A stretch of 64,000 nucleotides of DNA from Phyllobacterium sophorae (GCF_003010965.1 NZ_PGGM01000020.1:42288-106287); one strand, 5' to 3'. Counted from the stretch's first letter, positions 1 to 9,700 are shown. Notes: a model not told the origin generated them from the letters alone. Made by a program: numbers and translations.

Positions 1-1472
1 CATTCGGCCAGCGAGACCGGCTGGTCGGGTATGCGGATCTCAAAACTCGTTCCTGCGACTTCACCCTCACGCAATTCAATCGTTCCCCCATGAGCCCGCA
101 CCAGTTCATGTACAATAGCAAGTCCAAGGCCAGTACCGCCAGAGCGGGCCGAGCCTTTAAAAGCCGTGAACAGATTTTCGCGCGCCTTGAGCGGCAGGCC
201 AGGCCCTGTGTCTTCGACACCGATAATCGATGTTGTGCCGATCTGTCCGGCAGTAATTGTCAACCGCTTGACCACAGACGCGTCACCGCGGGTGTCGCCG
301 CCCATCGCCTGGACCGAGTTGCGGCAAAGATTGGAGATAATGCGGAAGAATTGATCGGGATCGACGTCAATTTCGAACGACTCCGGCACCAGGTTTCTGA
401 ACTCAATCCCGGACTTCGCGTCAAGATTGAGCATTTCCTCGACGTCGCTAACGACCGTGCGCAACTTCACCCGCCTGCGCTGCGGTGGCGCTTCCTGCGT
501 GCCGCCATAGGCAAGAACCGTCTGCGAATAGTTGATTGCGCGGTCGATGGTGCGCACCAATTTTGGCACGAAACGCTGGATCGCCGGATCGCTGGTGTTG
601 GCAAGATGGTCGGACATGAGTTGGGCGGATGCCAGTATATTGCGCATGTCGTGATTGATCTTGGAAACGGCGAGGCCGAGATCGGCGAGGTGCTTCTGTT
701 CCGAAAGCGTGCGCTGCAATTGGCGCTGCATGTCGGCCAGTTCGCGCTGGGCGATGCCCAGTTCGTCCTCGCGTTGCTCTGGCTTGATGATCTTTTGCGG
801 GTCATCGGGCGCTTGCGCAAAGGCCAGCATATTGGCACTCATCCGCTGGATAGGGCGGATCAGCAGGCGGCTGATGGTAAGAAAGACTAGGCTTGCGGTA
901 ATTAGCGAGATGAAAAGTGAGATCAACGCAACGTTACGGGCATAGCGCAGCATCGCGTTGCGCAAGGGCGCGTCGGAAGTCAACAGTTCAATTATTTTTC
1001 CGGTGTCCCCGACCGGACCATAGACCCGGATGACGCGATGCCCGCCATTGACAAGCGTATCGAAGGCATCACGGATCATCGTGACGGGATCAGTCACCGT
1101 AATATCGATGTGTTTGTCGACTTTTGAGGGCATTTCGGAAACCGCCAGGAGACGCGATGCACCCTTTTCGCGCAGTACGATTGCTTTCGTGCCGGTTGCC
1201 AGCAGTACGTCATCCTGCACCGACTGTGGAATGTCTTTGTCATCACTCGCTGCAAGAACAACACTGGCCGCCGCGACCGTATTGAGGCGGTCGGACAGCC
1301 AGCGAATTCGCATGTCGGCCATGGTAGGTACAAAAATCATCACTTCGGCCAACAGACCGAAGAGGAGCGTGAGACGCAGCAGCTTACCCGACAGTCGCTT
1401 CAAGACGGGCAAACGCTGGCCGGCATGAAGCTCCATGTCCATTTTTTCTGGCTTTTGCTGGCTTGCGGTCAT
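1..1472 (-). CDS. HAMP-type sensor histidine kinase (C-terminus cut by window edge)
   Basis: Membrane-bound sensor kinase of a two-component system; its ligand and partner regulator are not visible. The reading frame is open from an ATG at 1472 to the left edge, about 490 residues. It has two membrane segments (about residues 28-50 and 178-200) around a periplasmic domain, then a HAMP linker. The H-box contains NHDMRN, with the phospho-acceptor His near residue 274. The ATPase domain has an N-box (NLCRNS), a G1 box (VEDTGPGLP) and a G2 box (GGTGLGLAI). All catalytic motifs are present, so it should be active. It reads away from rpmH. The subfamily is not assigned. Confidence 0.85.
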   Translation of the reverse strand, partial: MTASQQKPEKMDMELHAGQRLPVLKRLSGKLLRLTLLFGLLAEVMIFVPTMADMRIRWLSDRLNTVAAASVVLAASDDKDIPQSVQDDVLLATGTKAIVLREKGASRLLAVSEMPSKVDKHIDITVTDPVTMIRDAFDTLVNGGHRVIRVYGPVGDTGKIIELLTSDAPLRNAMLRYARNVALISLFISLITASLVFLTISRLLIRPIQRMSANMLAFAQAPDDPQKIIKPEQREDELGIAQRELADMQRQLQRTLSEQKHLADLGLAVSKINHDMRNILASAQLMSDHLANTSDPAIQRFVPKLVRTIDRAINYSQTVLAYGGTQEAPPQRRRVKLRTVVSDVEEMLNLDAKSGIEFRNLVPESFEIDVDPDQFFRIISNLCRNSVQAMGGDTRGDASVVKRLTITAGQIGTTSIIGVEDTGPGLPLKARENLFTAFKGSARSGGTGLGLAIVHELVRAHGGTIELREGEVAGTSFEIRIPDQPVSLAE

Positions 1473-1951
1473 TTGTGCTCCGTCGCCGTTTGATGTAGGT
1501 CAAACGCCTTGCCGGCACAATAGAGCCTTTCTTACCTGGATAAAAGCGTTCTGCCGGAGCGAATTCGCAACAAGGTCAAGGGGTTTGGCCCGAAATTATC
1601 CGGCCCGCTGGTGGAGTACGACCAGGGGGTTTGACGGTTTGTTAATTGTCTCGGCTGCCAACGGCGGCGTCCGATGCAAAACATTGGCCTACCCAGCTTC
1701 CGGATCGACTGTCTCGCCATCCGGGAACAGGACCGGCTCTGGCCAGACAAGAAAGGCCAGATCCAGTTGCTCGATTTTGCCTGTTTTTGAATCACGTCAA
1801 TCAATTGACTTATCAGCATCTGCCCTCTATAAGCCGCGCACGTCCGGGTTGACCGCCCCGGCGGCGTATTCTTATGCGCCAATGGCGGTCCTGATATGCT
1901 CCTGTCAAAGAACAGACCACAAGAAGGGCCGCACACCGCGGTATTTAACAA
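1473..1951. other. 479-bp intergenic region between sensor kinase and rpmH
   Basis: This gap separates the divergent sensor kinase and rpmH. The right part holds the rpmH promoter. In the left 330 bases I see no convincing gene, RNA or repeat; open frames there lack ribosome-binding sites and family resemblance. Confidence 0.5.
1805..1833 (+). promoter_or_regulatory. sigma-70 promoter of rpmH-rnpA
   Basis: A -35 element TTGACT (1805-1810) is followed after 17 bases by a -10 element TATAAG (1828-1833). Transcription would start near 1840, giving a leader of about 110 bases before rpmH. The fit to the housekeeping consensus is good. Assignment is by sequence only. Confidence 0.6.
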
Positions 1952-2086
1952 ATGAAGCGTACTTATCAGCCATCCAAACTTGTCCGCGCACGTCGTCACG
2001 GGTTCCGCGCCCGCATGGCAACGGCAGGCGGCCGCAAGGTAATTGCAGCGCGTCGCGCTCGTGGTCGCAAGCGGTTGTCGGCATAA
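1952..2086 (+). CDS. rpmH: 50S ribosomal protein L34
   Basis: L34 is a small basic protein of the large ribosomal subunit. The 44-residue product starts [12 protein letters not shown] and ends with an Arg/Lys-rich tail, the full length usual for the family. It is followed 47 bases downstream by rnpA, the near-universal bacterial pairing, so the two are probably co-transcribed from the TTGACT/TATAAG promoter. The identification is secure. Confidence 0.97.
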   Translation: MKRTYQPSKLVRARRHGFRARMATAGGRKVIAARRARGRKRLSA

Positions 2087-2133
2087 GGCGATCCGCGCGG
2101 ATTCGTGCGGTTGGCCAAAGTTGGCACTACAGA

Positions 2134-2496
2134 ATGAATGAGCAAAAACCACTCCGCCTTCGCAAGAGAGCGGAGTTTTTGGCTGTTCGGAACGGAGAGA
2201 AGCGCCGCGGCGTTTATTTTCTGCTGGAGGTCAAGGAGCGCGAGGATCGGGGTGGTCCGCCGCGCGTTGGTTTTACGGTCACCAAGAAGAACGGCAATGC
2301 CGTTATCCGCAATCGCATCAGGCGCCGCCTTCGAGAGGCCGTGCGCGTCAATGTTGCAGATGACATGCAACCCGGAACCGACTATGTGATCGTTGCTCGC
2401 CGTGACGCGCTTGATGCGCCGTTTACGGATCTGACCCGGGAACTCTCGAAACGGGTTTCCAAGAAAACACAGACTCGGCGTTCCACGAAGCCTTAA
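2134..2496 (+). CDS. rnpA: ribonuclease P protein component
   Basis: Protein subunit of RNase P, which helps the catalytic RNA bind and cleave pre-tRNA 5' leaders. The 120-residue basic product carries the signature region [13 protein letters not shown] near residues 60-75. The open frame extends far upstream through rpmH, but the ATG at 2134, right after rpmH, gives the normal length and N-terminus ([12 protein letters not shown]). YidC follows after 34 bases; no yidD is present in that gap. The exact start is slightly uncertain because no strong ribosome-binding site is visible. Confidence 0.93.
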   Translation: MNEQKPLRLRKRAEFLAVRNGEKRRGVYFLLEVKEREDRGGPPRVGFTVTKKNGNAVIRNRIRRRLREAVRVNVADDMQPGTDYVIVARRDALDAPFTDLTRELSKRVSKKTQTRRSTKP

Positions 2497-2530
2497 CCGG
2501 CGCGGCAGGACCCGACCCCAAGGACTGACA

Positions 2531-4381
2531 ATGGAAACGAACCGTAATTTCTTTATCACCATTGCCTTGTCCATTGTGATCCTGACGCTTTGGCAGGTGT
2601 TCTACATGAACCCCAAGATCGAAGCGCAGCGCGAACAGGCCCAGATCGAGGCCACGCGGCAAGGACAGACGCGCGTTGACGGGCAGGCAAGCACGCCTGC
2701 GGGAACGACTGCTGAGGGAACGACGAACCTGCCAGCATCGACGCCTGCAACTCCCGGCGCGAATATCCCCGGCCAGTCACAGGATGCTGTCCAGGCAGGC
2801 AGCCTGACCCGTGCCGCTGCCCTTGGTCAGTCCAGCCGTGTCAAGATCGACACACCGAGCCTTCGCGGCTCCATCAGCCTGACGGGCGCGCGTCTCGATG
2901 ATTTGCAGCTGAAGGAATATCACGAGACCGTCGACGACAGTTCGCCGAATATCGAACTCTTGAGCCCAGCAGCGCTGGCTGATGGCTATTTCGCCGAGAT
3001 CGGCTTCACCGGCAATGATCTGACAGGCACCGTTCCCGGTCCGGCGACGGTCTGGACCGTCGAGGGCAACAATACATTGACGCCGTCTACGCCTGTTACG
3101 CTGGCTTTCACCAATGAGAAGGGCCTCACCTTCAAGCGTACCTTCAGCGTCGATGACCACTACATGTTCACCGTCAAGGACGTGGTGGCCAATGGAGCCA
3201 CTGCACCGGTCTCGCTTGCCTCGTATGGCCGCGTCACACGTTTCTCGAAGCCCCTGCATGCGAGCACCTATGTTCTGCACGAAGGTCCGATCGGTGTGAT
3301 TGGCGATGACGGCCTGCAGGAATACACCTTCGCCAAGATCGAGAAAGAGAAGGAAGTCTCGCTGCCAAAGGCGACGACCGGTGGCTGGATTGGCATCACC
3401 GACAAATACTGGGCGGCGACGCTCATCCCCTCGGCAGCCAAGCCATTCCAGGCGCGCATGTCCTATTTTGAAGACGGACGCCCGCGGTTTCAGAGCGACT
3501 ATCTATCCGATCCGACGACGATCGAGCCAGGCCAGTCGGCAACCATTGAGAATCTCATCTTTGCCGGTGCCAAGGAAGTCGGCAAGATCAATGCCTATGA
3601 AAAGGAACGCAACATCCGCCAGTTCGAACTGCTGATCGACTGGGGCTGGTTCTATTTCATCACCAAGCCAATGTTCTACCTGATCGACTGGCTCTACAAG
3701 GCTATCGGCAACTTCGGTGTCGCCATCCTCGTAGTAACGGTTCTGCTGAAGGCGGTGTTCTTCCCGCTTGCCAACAAGTCCTATGCATCCATGGCGCGCA
3801 TGAAGCTCGTGCAGCCAAAAATGACCGAAATCCGCGAGAAATATGCGGACGACAAGGTCAAGCAGCAGCAGGCGATGATGGAACTGTACAAGACGGAGAA
3901 GATCAATCCGATCGCCGGTTGCTGGCCGATCCTGATCCAGATCCCGGTTTTCTTCGCGCTCTACAAAGTGCTCTACGTCACCATCGAAATGCGCCATGCG
4001 CCGTTCTTTGGCTGGATCCAGGACCTGGCAGCGCCGGATCCGACATCGCTGTTCAACCTCTTCGGGCTGTTGCCATGGGCTGTTCCGGCCTACCTGATGA
4101 TCGGTGTCTGGCCGCTGATCATGGGCGTGACGATGTTCCTGCAGATGCGCATGAACCCCACTCCGCCCGATCCGACACAGCAGATGATCTTCAACTGGAT
4201 GCCGCTGATTTTCACGTTCATGCTGTCGAGCTTCCCGGCCGGCCTGGTCATCTATTGGGCTTGGAACAACACATTGTCGATCATCCAGCAGGGCATCATC
4301 ATGAAGCGCCAGGGTGTGAAGGTCGAGTTGTGGGACAACCTTGCAGGGATGTTCAAGAAAAAGCCCAAGCCGGCTGAATAA
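2531..4381 (+). CDS. yidC: membrane protein insertase YidC
   Basis: Inner-membrane insertase and Sec partner that folds and inserts membrane proteins. The 616-residue protein has an N-terminal membrane anchor (residues about 7-25), a Pro/Ala/Thr-rich linker, a large periplasmic P1 domain (about 95-350) and the conserved C-terminal core of five membrane segments (about 365-600), ending in a basic KKKPKP tail. This is the long Gram-negative form. It lies in the rpmH-rnpA-yidC cluster and is closed by a strong terminator. Confidence 0.97.
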   Translation: METNRNFFITIALSIVILTLWQVFYMNPKIEAQREQAQIEATRQGQTRVDGQASTPAGTTAEGTTNLPASTPATPGANIPGQSQDAVQAGSLTRAAALGQSSRVKIDTPSLRGSISLTGARLDDLQLKEYHETVDDSSPNIELLSPAALADGYFAEIGFTGNDLTGTVPGPATVWTVEGNNTLTPSTPVTLAFTNEKGLTFKRTFSVDDHYMFTVKDVVANGATAPVSLASYGRVTRFSKPLHASTYVLHEGPIGVIGDDGLQEYTFAKIEKEKEVSLPKATTGGWIGITDKYWAATLIPSAAKPFQARMSYFEDGRPRFQSDYLSDPTTIEPGQSATIENLIFAGAKEVGKINAYEKERNIRQFELLIDWGWFYFITKPMFYLIDWLYKAIGNFGVAILVVTVLLKAVFFPLANKSYASMARMKLVQPKMTEIREKYADDKVKQQQAMMELYKTEKINPIAGCWPILIQIPVFFALYKVLYVTIEMRHAPFFGWIQDLAAPDPTSLFNLFGLLPWAVPAYLMIGVWPLIMGVTMFLQMRMNPTPPDPTQQMIFNWMPLIFTFMLSSFPAGLVIYWAWNNTLSIIQQGIIMKRQGVKVELWDNLAGMFKKKPKPAE

Positions 4382-4410
4382 ACGGGTTTCCCGGTTGCCT
4401 ATGGAGTATA

Positions 4411-4440
4411 AAGCCCCCGGCCTGACCGGGGGCTTTTGTT
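4411..4440 (+). terminator. rho-independent terminator after yidC
   Basis: A perfect 10-bp stem (4411-4420 with 4426-4435) with a 5-base loop is followed by TTGTT. It sits 30 bases after the yidC stop and should end the rpmH-rnpA-yidC transcript before engB. Confidence 0.8.
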
Positions 4441-4485
4441 TTGCTGCAGTTGACAAGGTGCCTATAAACATTGATTGCAGGTCGT

Positions 4486-5190
4486 ATGCGACATGCCGAG
4501 ATACGGACGGAAGAAAAATTGAGCGAAGCGCAGGAAACGACAAACAGGCTGATCGAGACGGGCAGATTGCTCTTCGCGCAGGGCTGGGTATTCATCCGCG
4601 GCGTTCCCGCCATGAAATTTCTGCCGCCAGAAGGCCCGCTTGAGATAGCCTTCGCCGGCCGGTCCAACGTGGGCAAATCCTCGCTGATCAATGCGATCAT
4701 CGGCCAGAAAGGCCTGGCTCGCACATCGAACACGCCTGGGCGAACTCAGGAACTCAACTATTTCGTTCCAGAAGGTCATTCGGGCGAAAATGGCGATCTT
4801 CCGCCACTCGCCATCGTCGATATGCCTGGCTATGGCTTTGCCGAAGCGCCGAAAGAACAGGTCGATGCCTGGACCCGACTCGTCTTCGATTATCTGCGGG
4901 GCAGGACGACGCTCAAGCGCGTCTATGTTCTTATCGATGCCCGGCACGGCGTGAAGAAGAACGATGCCGAGGTGCTGGATCTTCTCGATCGTGCCGCCGT
5001 CTCCTACCAGATCGTTCTAACCAAGATCGACAAGATCAAGGCTGCAGGTGTACCGCGCCTCATGGAGGAAACAGCCCAGGTCATCAAGAAGCGTGCTGCG
5101 GCCTATCCGGTGATTTTGGCGACATCATCTGAGAAAGGCGCAGGGCTGGACGAGTTGCGCGCTGCCATCGCCTTGCTGCTCGAAGAATAG
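4486..5190 (+). CDS. engB: ribosome biogenesis GTP-binding protein EngB/YsxC
   Basis: TrmE-Era-EngA-EngB family GTPase needed for assembly of the large ribosomal subunit. The 234-residue product has a P-loop GRSNVGKSS (about residue 58), a threonine switch (NTPGRTQ), DMPGYGFA as the G3 motif, TKIDK as G4 and ATSSEKG as G5. The ATG at 4486 is chosen over an in-frame TTG 15 bases upstream; neither has a strong ribosome-binding site. In related genomes argB follows directly; here an ECF sigma block lies between them. Confidence 0.95.
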   Translation: MRHAEIRTEEKLSEAQETTNRLIETGRLLFAQGWVFIRGVPAMKFLPPEGPLEIAFAGRSNVGKSSLINAIIGQKGLARTSNTPGRTQELNYFVPEGHSGENGDLPPLAIVDMPGYGFAEAPKEQVDAWTRLVFDYLRGRTTLKRVYVLIDARHGVKKNDAEVLDLLDRAAVSYQIVLTKIDKIKAAGVPRLMEETAQVIKKRAAAYPVILATSSEKGAGLDELRAAIALLLEE

Positions 5191-5206
5191 CTGCTGGCAT
5201 AAAAAG

Positions 5207-5236
5207 GCCCCGCATCAATCCAGGACAATGCGGGGC
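5207..5236. terminator. bidirectional terminator between engB and the FAS1 gene
   Basis: A 9-bp stem (5207-5215 with 5228-5236) lies between two converging genes. The minus strand has five Ts right after the stem (AAAAA at 5201-5205 on the plus strand), so it fits the FAS1 transcript best; the plus strand has ATTTGTG. Confidence 0.7.
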
Positions 5237-5280
5237 ATTTGTGCAGGTGCCCGTCTGCACAATCAGGTAAGTTTTCCAAA

Positions 5281-5832
5281 TTACATTTTCGGCAAGAGAA
5301 CCTTGTCAATCACGTGGATGACACCGTTCGACTGCTTGACGTCAGCAATTGTCACATTGGCGACGGTTCCGTTTTCATCGGTGAGAGTGAGCCTCTTGCC
5401 CTTGTACTTGGCGGTCCATACGCAGCCGCCAACAGTCTTGACCGGATGGGCGCCTTCGTCATCATCAACCATTTTCATGATGGTCTTGGCGGAGGCATCA
5501 GCCGCGACCACATGACAGGTCAGAATCTTGGCCAATCTGTCCTTGTTTTCCGGCTTGAGCAGCGTTTCCACCGTTCCCTTGGGAAGTTGCGCGAATGCAG
5601 CGTTGGTCGGCGCGAACACGGTGAAAGGACCTTTGCCCTGAAGGGTTCCGACGAGACCGGCTGCCTTGACCGCGGCAACCAGCGTCGTGTGATCCTTTGA
5701 GTTCACCGCATTCTCGATGATGTTCTTGTTCGCGTACATCGGGGCACCGCCCACGGTCGGGTTCTTGGCGAAGGCAGCGCCGGCAATCAGGACCGTTGAA
5801 AGTGCGATCAGGCGAAGTGATTTGGTTAACAT
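5281..5832 (-). CDS. exported FAS1 (fasciclin) domain protein
   Basis: Secreted or periplasmic protein with a single fasciclin domain, a fold used in adhesion and surface interactions; the target is unknown. The 183-residue product starts with a signal peptide (MLTKSLRLIALST..., cleavage likely after AAFA). The domain shows FAPTNAAF and ends with GVIHVIDKVLLP. The ATG at 5832 is preceded by GGAGA and is preferred over an in-frame GTG 12 bases upstream. It lies 106 bases downstream of an anti-sigma/ECF sigma pair on the same strand. In mycobacteria SigK-RskA controls FAS1 antigens, so this gene is the likely regulon member. Confidence 0.88.
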   Translation of the reverse strand: MLTKSLRLIALSTVLIAGAAFAKNPTVGGAPMYANKNIIENAVNSKDHTTLVAAVKAAGLVGTLQGKGPFTVFAPTNAAFAQLPKGTVETLLKPENKDRLAKILTCHVVAADASAKTIMKMVDDDEGAHPVKTVGGCVWTAKYKGKRLTLTDENGTVANVTIADVKQSNGVIHVIDKVLLPKM

Positions 5833-5875
5833 CTCTATCTCCACTGTTTGTTTCCCCTCGGATGAGGTCAGCGAA

Positions 5876-5904
5876 GATACGGAAGGCTGCAGATATAAGT
5901 TTCA
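5876..5904 (-). promoter_or_regulatory. candidate ECF-type promoter of the FAS1 gene
   Basis: On the minus strand TGAAAC (plus 5899-5904) is followed after 17 bases by CGTATC (plus 5876-5881). An AAC-containing -35 and a CGT-containing -10 are typical of ECF sigma promoters. No equally good copy was found ahead of the sigma gene, so this remains tentative. Confidence 0.3.
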
Positions 5905-5938
5905 GCCGGGTGTGTTTATTATTGTGAGGGAAGGTTGT

Positions 5939-6646
5939 TTAGATGCCGCGAACCGTGCCAGCTGCAACGATTGCACCCGTGGGAGCTCCGCCGGGCGCGC
6001 CACCGGCAGGTTCAACGGTGATCGCCAATGTCGTACCATCGCGCAACTTTGCAGAAACGGGCTGAGGCAGATCGAATTCCGTCACTTGCGGCGATTTTAT
6101 CAGGCCGAGTGAAACCGGAGCCTCGTTTCCGGCGATCAACCATAGTTCGAGTGACTTGTCCTGCGGGATGTCACCGGAAACCAATGTCATTTTCAGTTTT
6201 TTCGTCTGTTCGTCGAAGATCGCCAGGGTACGGACGGGGCTTCCTGCGGACTCCAGGGACGCCACCAGCTGAGGGCTGGTTGCGCGAGGCTCGATCAGAT
6301 CGCGGCCAAAACCAATGACAGCAAGGGCGAGGGCGGCGAAAGCGAGTCCGCGCCAGAAAATGACGCTGGTCCACAACGGCATGCTGGCCAGGGTCGGTTC
6401 CGTTCCGAACAGGCGATGGTCAATCTGGCTTTTCAGGTGGTGCGGAGCGGCAACCGGTGCAAACTGATCGTTCAACGGGTCGAAATGCTGCTGCCAACGC
6501 GCCACGAGCTGCGCAAAAGGCTTGTCCGTTTCGATACGGCGCGCAACCTCGCGCCGCTCCTCGGCAGGGAGCACGCCCAGCACATACTCGGCGGCAATGA
6601 GATCATCGCCTTCCGGGATTGTGTCTTCGGGTGGGGTCGGGCTCAT
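5939..6646 (-). CDS. RskA-type transmembrane anti-sigma factor
   Basis: Membrane protein expected to sequester the adjacent ECF sigma factor. The 235-residue product has an N-terminal sigma-binding domain (LIAAEYVLGVLP...), one membrane segment near residues 125-142, and a C-terminal RskA domain (KSLELWLIAG, then FDLP). Its ATG overlaps the sigma stop codon as ATGA, showing translational coupling. I see no zinc-binding HxxxCxxC motif, so control is probably through the RskA domain and proteolysis rather than metal or redox sensing. Confidence 0.88.
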   Translation of the reverse strand: MSPTPPEDTIPEGDDLIAAEYVLGVLPAEERREVARRIETDKPFAQLVARWQQHFDPLNDQFAPVAAPHHLKSQIDHRLFGTEPTLASMPLWTSVIFWRGLAFAALALAVIGFGRDLIEPRATSPQLVASLESAGSPVRTLAIFDEQTKKLKMTLVSGDIPQDKSLELWLIAGNEAPVSLGLIKSPQVTEFDLPQPVSAKLRDGTTLAITVEPAGGAPGGAPTGAIVAAGTVRGI

Positions 6647-7182
6647 TTCTCCAGGCATTCCTTCAGTTTCAACAGGCTGCGGCGCAGCCAGGTTCTCATC
6701 GTATTCAAAGGCACATTGTAGCGTCTTGCCAATGCCTCGTAACTGTCGCCGTTCAGATAGGCGCCACGGACCGCGTCGGCTCGCATAGTATCGAGCTGGC
6801 CAAGGCAATCGTAGATGCGTCGCGCTTCGCCGGTGGCCATCGCGGATTGTTCGGGATTGGGTGACGGCTCGGCCACGTCCACTGCCTGATCCAGCTCTGC
6901 TGCGGCAGGCTTACGCGCGCGCAGCACATCGATGCAGTGATTGCGGGCTATCGCGACCAGCCATGAAATCGGGCTCGTGCCGGCGACGGCAAATCGATCT
7001 GCTTTGTTCCATATCTTGACGTAAATATCCTGCAGCGCGTCTTCTGCTTCCGTCCGGTTACCCAAGATACGCAGACAGACGCCAAAAAGTTTCGCGCTCG
7101 TTGACGTGTAAAGCGCATCGAAAGCCGCCCGGTCTCGAAGTGAGACCCGCGAGATCAGCTCCGATATGCCTTCAGGCGTCAT
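6643..7182 (-). CDS. ECF RNA polymerase sigma factor (SigK-like)
   Basis: Alternative sigma factor that would direct transcription of its own operon and probably the FAS1 gene. Region 2 (FDALYTSTSAKLFGVC, then EAEDALQDIYVKIW) and region 4 (YEALARRYNVPLNTMRTWL) are intact, with no extra C-terminal domain. The ATG at 7182 gives 179 residues; a GTG at 7251 in the same frame would add 23 residues. It is divergent from argB and translationally coupled to the anti-sigma gene. The resemblance is to the SigK/RskA type; a group number is not assigned. Confidence 0.9.
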   Translation of the reverse strand: MTPEGISELISRVSLRDRAAFDALYTSTSAKLFGVCLRILGNRTEAEDALQDIYVKIWNKADRFAVAGTSPISWLVAIARNHCIDVLRARKPAAAELDQAVDVAEPSPNPEQSAMATGEARRIYDCLGQLDTMRADAVRGAYLNGDSYEALARRYNVPLNTMRTWLRRSLLKLKECLEK

Positions 7183-7350
7183 GGGAATGGCGTTTCCAGC
7201 GTCTTGTTCGCGTAATTTAAATCTGGCGACGGGTTGCACTGTCAATGGCACGTCTACAAAAACGTTGGCGAGCAGCCTAAATCATGTTTGCTCGAACCCG
7301 TCTTTAGCGTTAAGAACCCCCGTCCTTCCCAAGCCGGAGCCTGCGCATCC

Positions 7351-8253
7351 ATGTCCTCCACGTCCGACGCCGATCAAACCGCCGAAATCCAGGCAAATCT
7401 TCTCTCTGCCGCTCTGCCCTATATGCAGCGCTATGAAAACAAGACCGTGGTCGTGAAGTATGGCGGCCATGCCATGGGTGACGCCACACTTGGCAAGGCT
7501 TTTGCCCGCGATATTGCGCTTCTGAAACAATCAGGCATCAATCCCATTGTCGTTCATGGCGGCGGCCCGCAGATCGCATCCATGCTGGCGCGAATGGGCA
7601 TTGAATCTAAATTCGAGGGCGGCCTGCGGGTCACCGACGCGAAGACGCTGGAAATCGTTGAAATGGTTCTGGCCGGCTCGATCAACAAGGAAATCGTTGC
7701 ACTCATCAATGCCGAAGGGGAGTGGGCGATTGGTCTGTGCGGTAAGGACGGCAACATGGTCTTTGCCGAAAAGGCCAAGAAAACCGTGATAGATCCTGAC
7801 TCCAACATTGAAAAGATCGTCGACCTCGGTTTCGTTGGGGAACCCGTGGAGATCGATCGTACGCTGTTGGACCTGCTCGCCCGTTCCGAAATGATCCCGG
7901 TCATCGCCCCCGTCGCGCCGGGCCGTGACGGACATACTTACAATATCAATGCCGATACTTTCGCGGGTGCCATTGCGGGTGCGCTTGCAGCTTCTCGGCT
8001 TCTTTTCCTGACTGACGTGCCAGGTGTACTCGACGGGAACAAGGAACTGATCAAGGAGCTTTCCGTTGGCCAGGCGCGCGCCCTTATCAAGGATGGTACG
8101 ATCTCTGGCGGCATGATTCCAAAGGTGGAAACATGCATCGATGCGATCAATCGCGGCGTCGAGGGCGTCGTCATCCTCAATGGCAAGACGCCGCATTCGG
8201 TTCTGCTCGAACTCTTCACCGAGCGCGGCGCGGGAACTCTAATCGTTCCCTGA
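7351..8253 (+). CDS. argB: acetylglutamate kinase
   Basis: Phosphorylates N-acetyl-L-glutamate in the second step of arginine synthesis. The 300-residue product has the family motifs VKYGGHAMG (ATP lysine), VVHGGGPQI and GMIPKVETC near the C-terminus. The ATG at 7351 gives the normal N-terminus ([19 protein letters not shown]); the frame extends upstream into the sigma promoter region, but that part looks non-coding. It ends immediately next to the converging Lrp-type gene. Confidence 0.97.
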   Translation: MSSTSDADQTAEIQANLLSAALPYMQRYENKTVVVKYGGHAMGDATLGKAFARDIALLKQSGINPIVVHGGGPQIASMLARMGIESKFEGGLRVTDAKTLEIVEMVLAGSINKEIVALINAEGEWAIGLCGKDGNMVFAEKAKKTVIDPDSNIEKIVDLGFVGEPVEIDRTLLDLLARSEMIPVIAPVAPGRDGHTYNINADTFAGAIAGALAASRLLFLTDVPGVLDGNKELIKELSVGQARALIKDGTISGGMIPKVETCIDAINRGVEGVVILNGKTPHSVLLELFTERGAGTLIVP

Positions 8254-8736
8254 TCACCTCTTGAGGTGATCCAGCGGGATCTTTCCCGGTCCCTTGATAT
8301 TCTGCAGGACGAGCTGGGTGTGCACGTCGCGCACACCCTTCAGCCGCATCAACCTGTGCATGACGAAATCATTGAGATCGTCCACAGTTGGCACCATGAC
8401 GTGCAACAGGAAATCGTGCTCACCCGTCATGGTCCAGCAGGAGGAAACCTCGTCCATGCGCTGGATCTCGGCGATGAAGCGCTCGGGTGAGTCGTCACTG
8501 TGTGTATTGAGGCGGACCTGCACAAAGACCTCGACCATGAGCCCTATCGCCCGCCTGTCAATGTTGGCGGCGAAGCCCTTGATGACGCCACTCTCCTGAA
8601 GGTGTTCGAAGCGCCGTGCGCAGGGCGTCGCCGACAGGCCGATCATTTGTGCAAGATCCGTTACTGCAATGCGCCCATTGCCCTGCAGGATTTGCAGCAT
8701 CTTTATTTCAAAGTCGCTCAATTGAGGGGATGTCAC
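8254..8736 (-). CDS. Lrp/AsnC family transcriptional regulator
   Basis: 160-residue regulator with an N-terminal winged helix-turn-helix (FEIKMLQILQGNGRIAVTDLA) and a C-terminal RAM/AsnC effector domain that usually binds amino acids. It starts at a GTG preceded by GGAG. The gene is divergent from phenylalanine 4-hydroxylase with a 123-base gap, the classic position for a regulator of phenylalanine catabolism. That target is inferred from context only. Confidence 0.92.
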   Translation of the reverse strand: MTSPQLSDFEIKMLQILQGNGRIAVTDLAQMIGLSATPCARRFEHLQESGVIKGFAANIDRRAIGLMVEVFVQVRLNTHSDDSPERFIAEIQRMDEVSSCWTMTGEHDFLLHVMVPTVDDLNDFVMHRLMRLKGVRDVHTQLVLQNIKGPGKIPLDHLKR

Positions 8737-8859
8737 TCAGTTTTCTCCATAATAAGAGATAGTTCACCCAAAATAATGCGCTATTGAGCTGTTTAGGTCA
8801 AATTCTCTCGTTTTCCCGTTTTATCCTGTTGGAAAGAACGAGGATTGGAGGAGCATCCT

Positions 8860-9693
8860 ATGACTATCAGTATTGAAGCCTATGCCCGCGAATGTGCGGA
8901 GCAGGGGTTGCGTGGCAATTACGCAGTGTGCCAACCGGATTTCACCGTTGAGCAGCAATACGGCTACTCGGATGAGGATCAGGAAGTGTGGCGCACCCTA
9001 TGCGATCGTCAGACGAAATTGACGTCGAAGCTCGCCCATCACAGTTATCTCGACGGCGTGGACGCGCTCGGCCTGCTGGACCGCATTCCGGATTTCCATG
9101 AGGTCAGCGAGCGGCTGCGCAAATTGACCGGATGGGAAATTGTCGCCGTCCCGGGATTGATCCCGAACGAGCCGTTTTTCGATCATCTCGCCAATCGGCG
9201 CTTTCCGGTGACGAACTGGCTGCGAAGCAAGAAGGAACTCGACTATATCGTCGAACCGGACATGTTCCACGACTTCTTTGGCCATGTGCCGATCCTGAGT
9301 CAGCCAATCTTTGCCGATTTCATGCAGCTATACGGCGAAAAGGGTGGTGCCGCATCACGCATGGGCGGCGAACAGCTTGCGGCTCGGCTTTACTGGTATA
9401 CGGCTGAGTTTGGGCTGATGAGAGAGGAGGGTGCACCGCTCAAGGCGTTTGGCGCTGGCCTCATGTCTTCATTCAGCGAGTTACAGTTTGCTGTCACAAG
9501 CCCGGATGCGCATCATGTGCCGTTCGACCTGGAGACAGTGATGCACACCAGCTATGAAATCGACAAATTCCAACGGGCCTATTTCGTCCTGCCATCGTTT
9601 GCAGCGCTGAAAGATGCCTTCGAAAAGGCTGATATGGCGAAGTTGATTGCGCGCTGGAAAGACGTGGAGCCGCTGGACCCGGCGACCGTCTGA
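8860..9693 (+). CDS. phhA: phenylalanine 4-monooxygenase
   Basis: Non-heme iron, pterin-dependent enzyme converting L-phenylalanine to L-tyrosine. The 277-residue product has the iron ligands HDFFGH (residues about 139-144) and a Glu in YTAEFGLM, as in the bacterial monomeric form without a regulatory domain. The ATG at 8860 has a GGAGGAG ribosome-binding site; an upstream TTG overlaps that site and is rejected. No pterin dehydratase (phhB) is adjacent. The divergent Lrp-type gene probably controls it. Confidence 0.96.
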   Translation: MTISIEAYARECAEQGLRGNYAVCQPDFTVEQQYGYSDEDQEVWRTLCDRQTKLTSKLAHHSYLDGVDALGLLDRIPDFHEVSERLRKLTGWEIVAVPGLIPNEPFFDHLANRRFPVTNWLRSKKELDYIVEPDMFHDFFGHVPILSQPIFADFMQLYGEKGGAASRMGGEQLAARLYWYTAEFGLMREEGAPLKAFGAGLMSSFSELQFAVTSPDAHHVPFDLETVMHTSYEIDKFQRAYFVLPSFAALKDAFEKADMAKLIARWKDVEPLDPATV

Positions 9694-9700
9694 CGCTATC

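Noticed and set aside
1435..2133. Open frame upstream of rnpA extending it to 353 residues
   Set aside because: It runs through rpmH in another frame and has no family resemblance; the rnpA start at 2134 gives normal length.
1532..2152. Minus-strand frame of 206 residues opposite rpmH
   Set aside because: It overlaps rpmH and the rpmH promoter and lacks a ribosome-binding site or recognisable domains.
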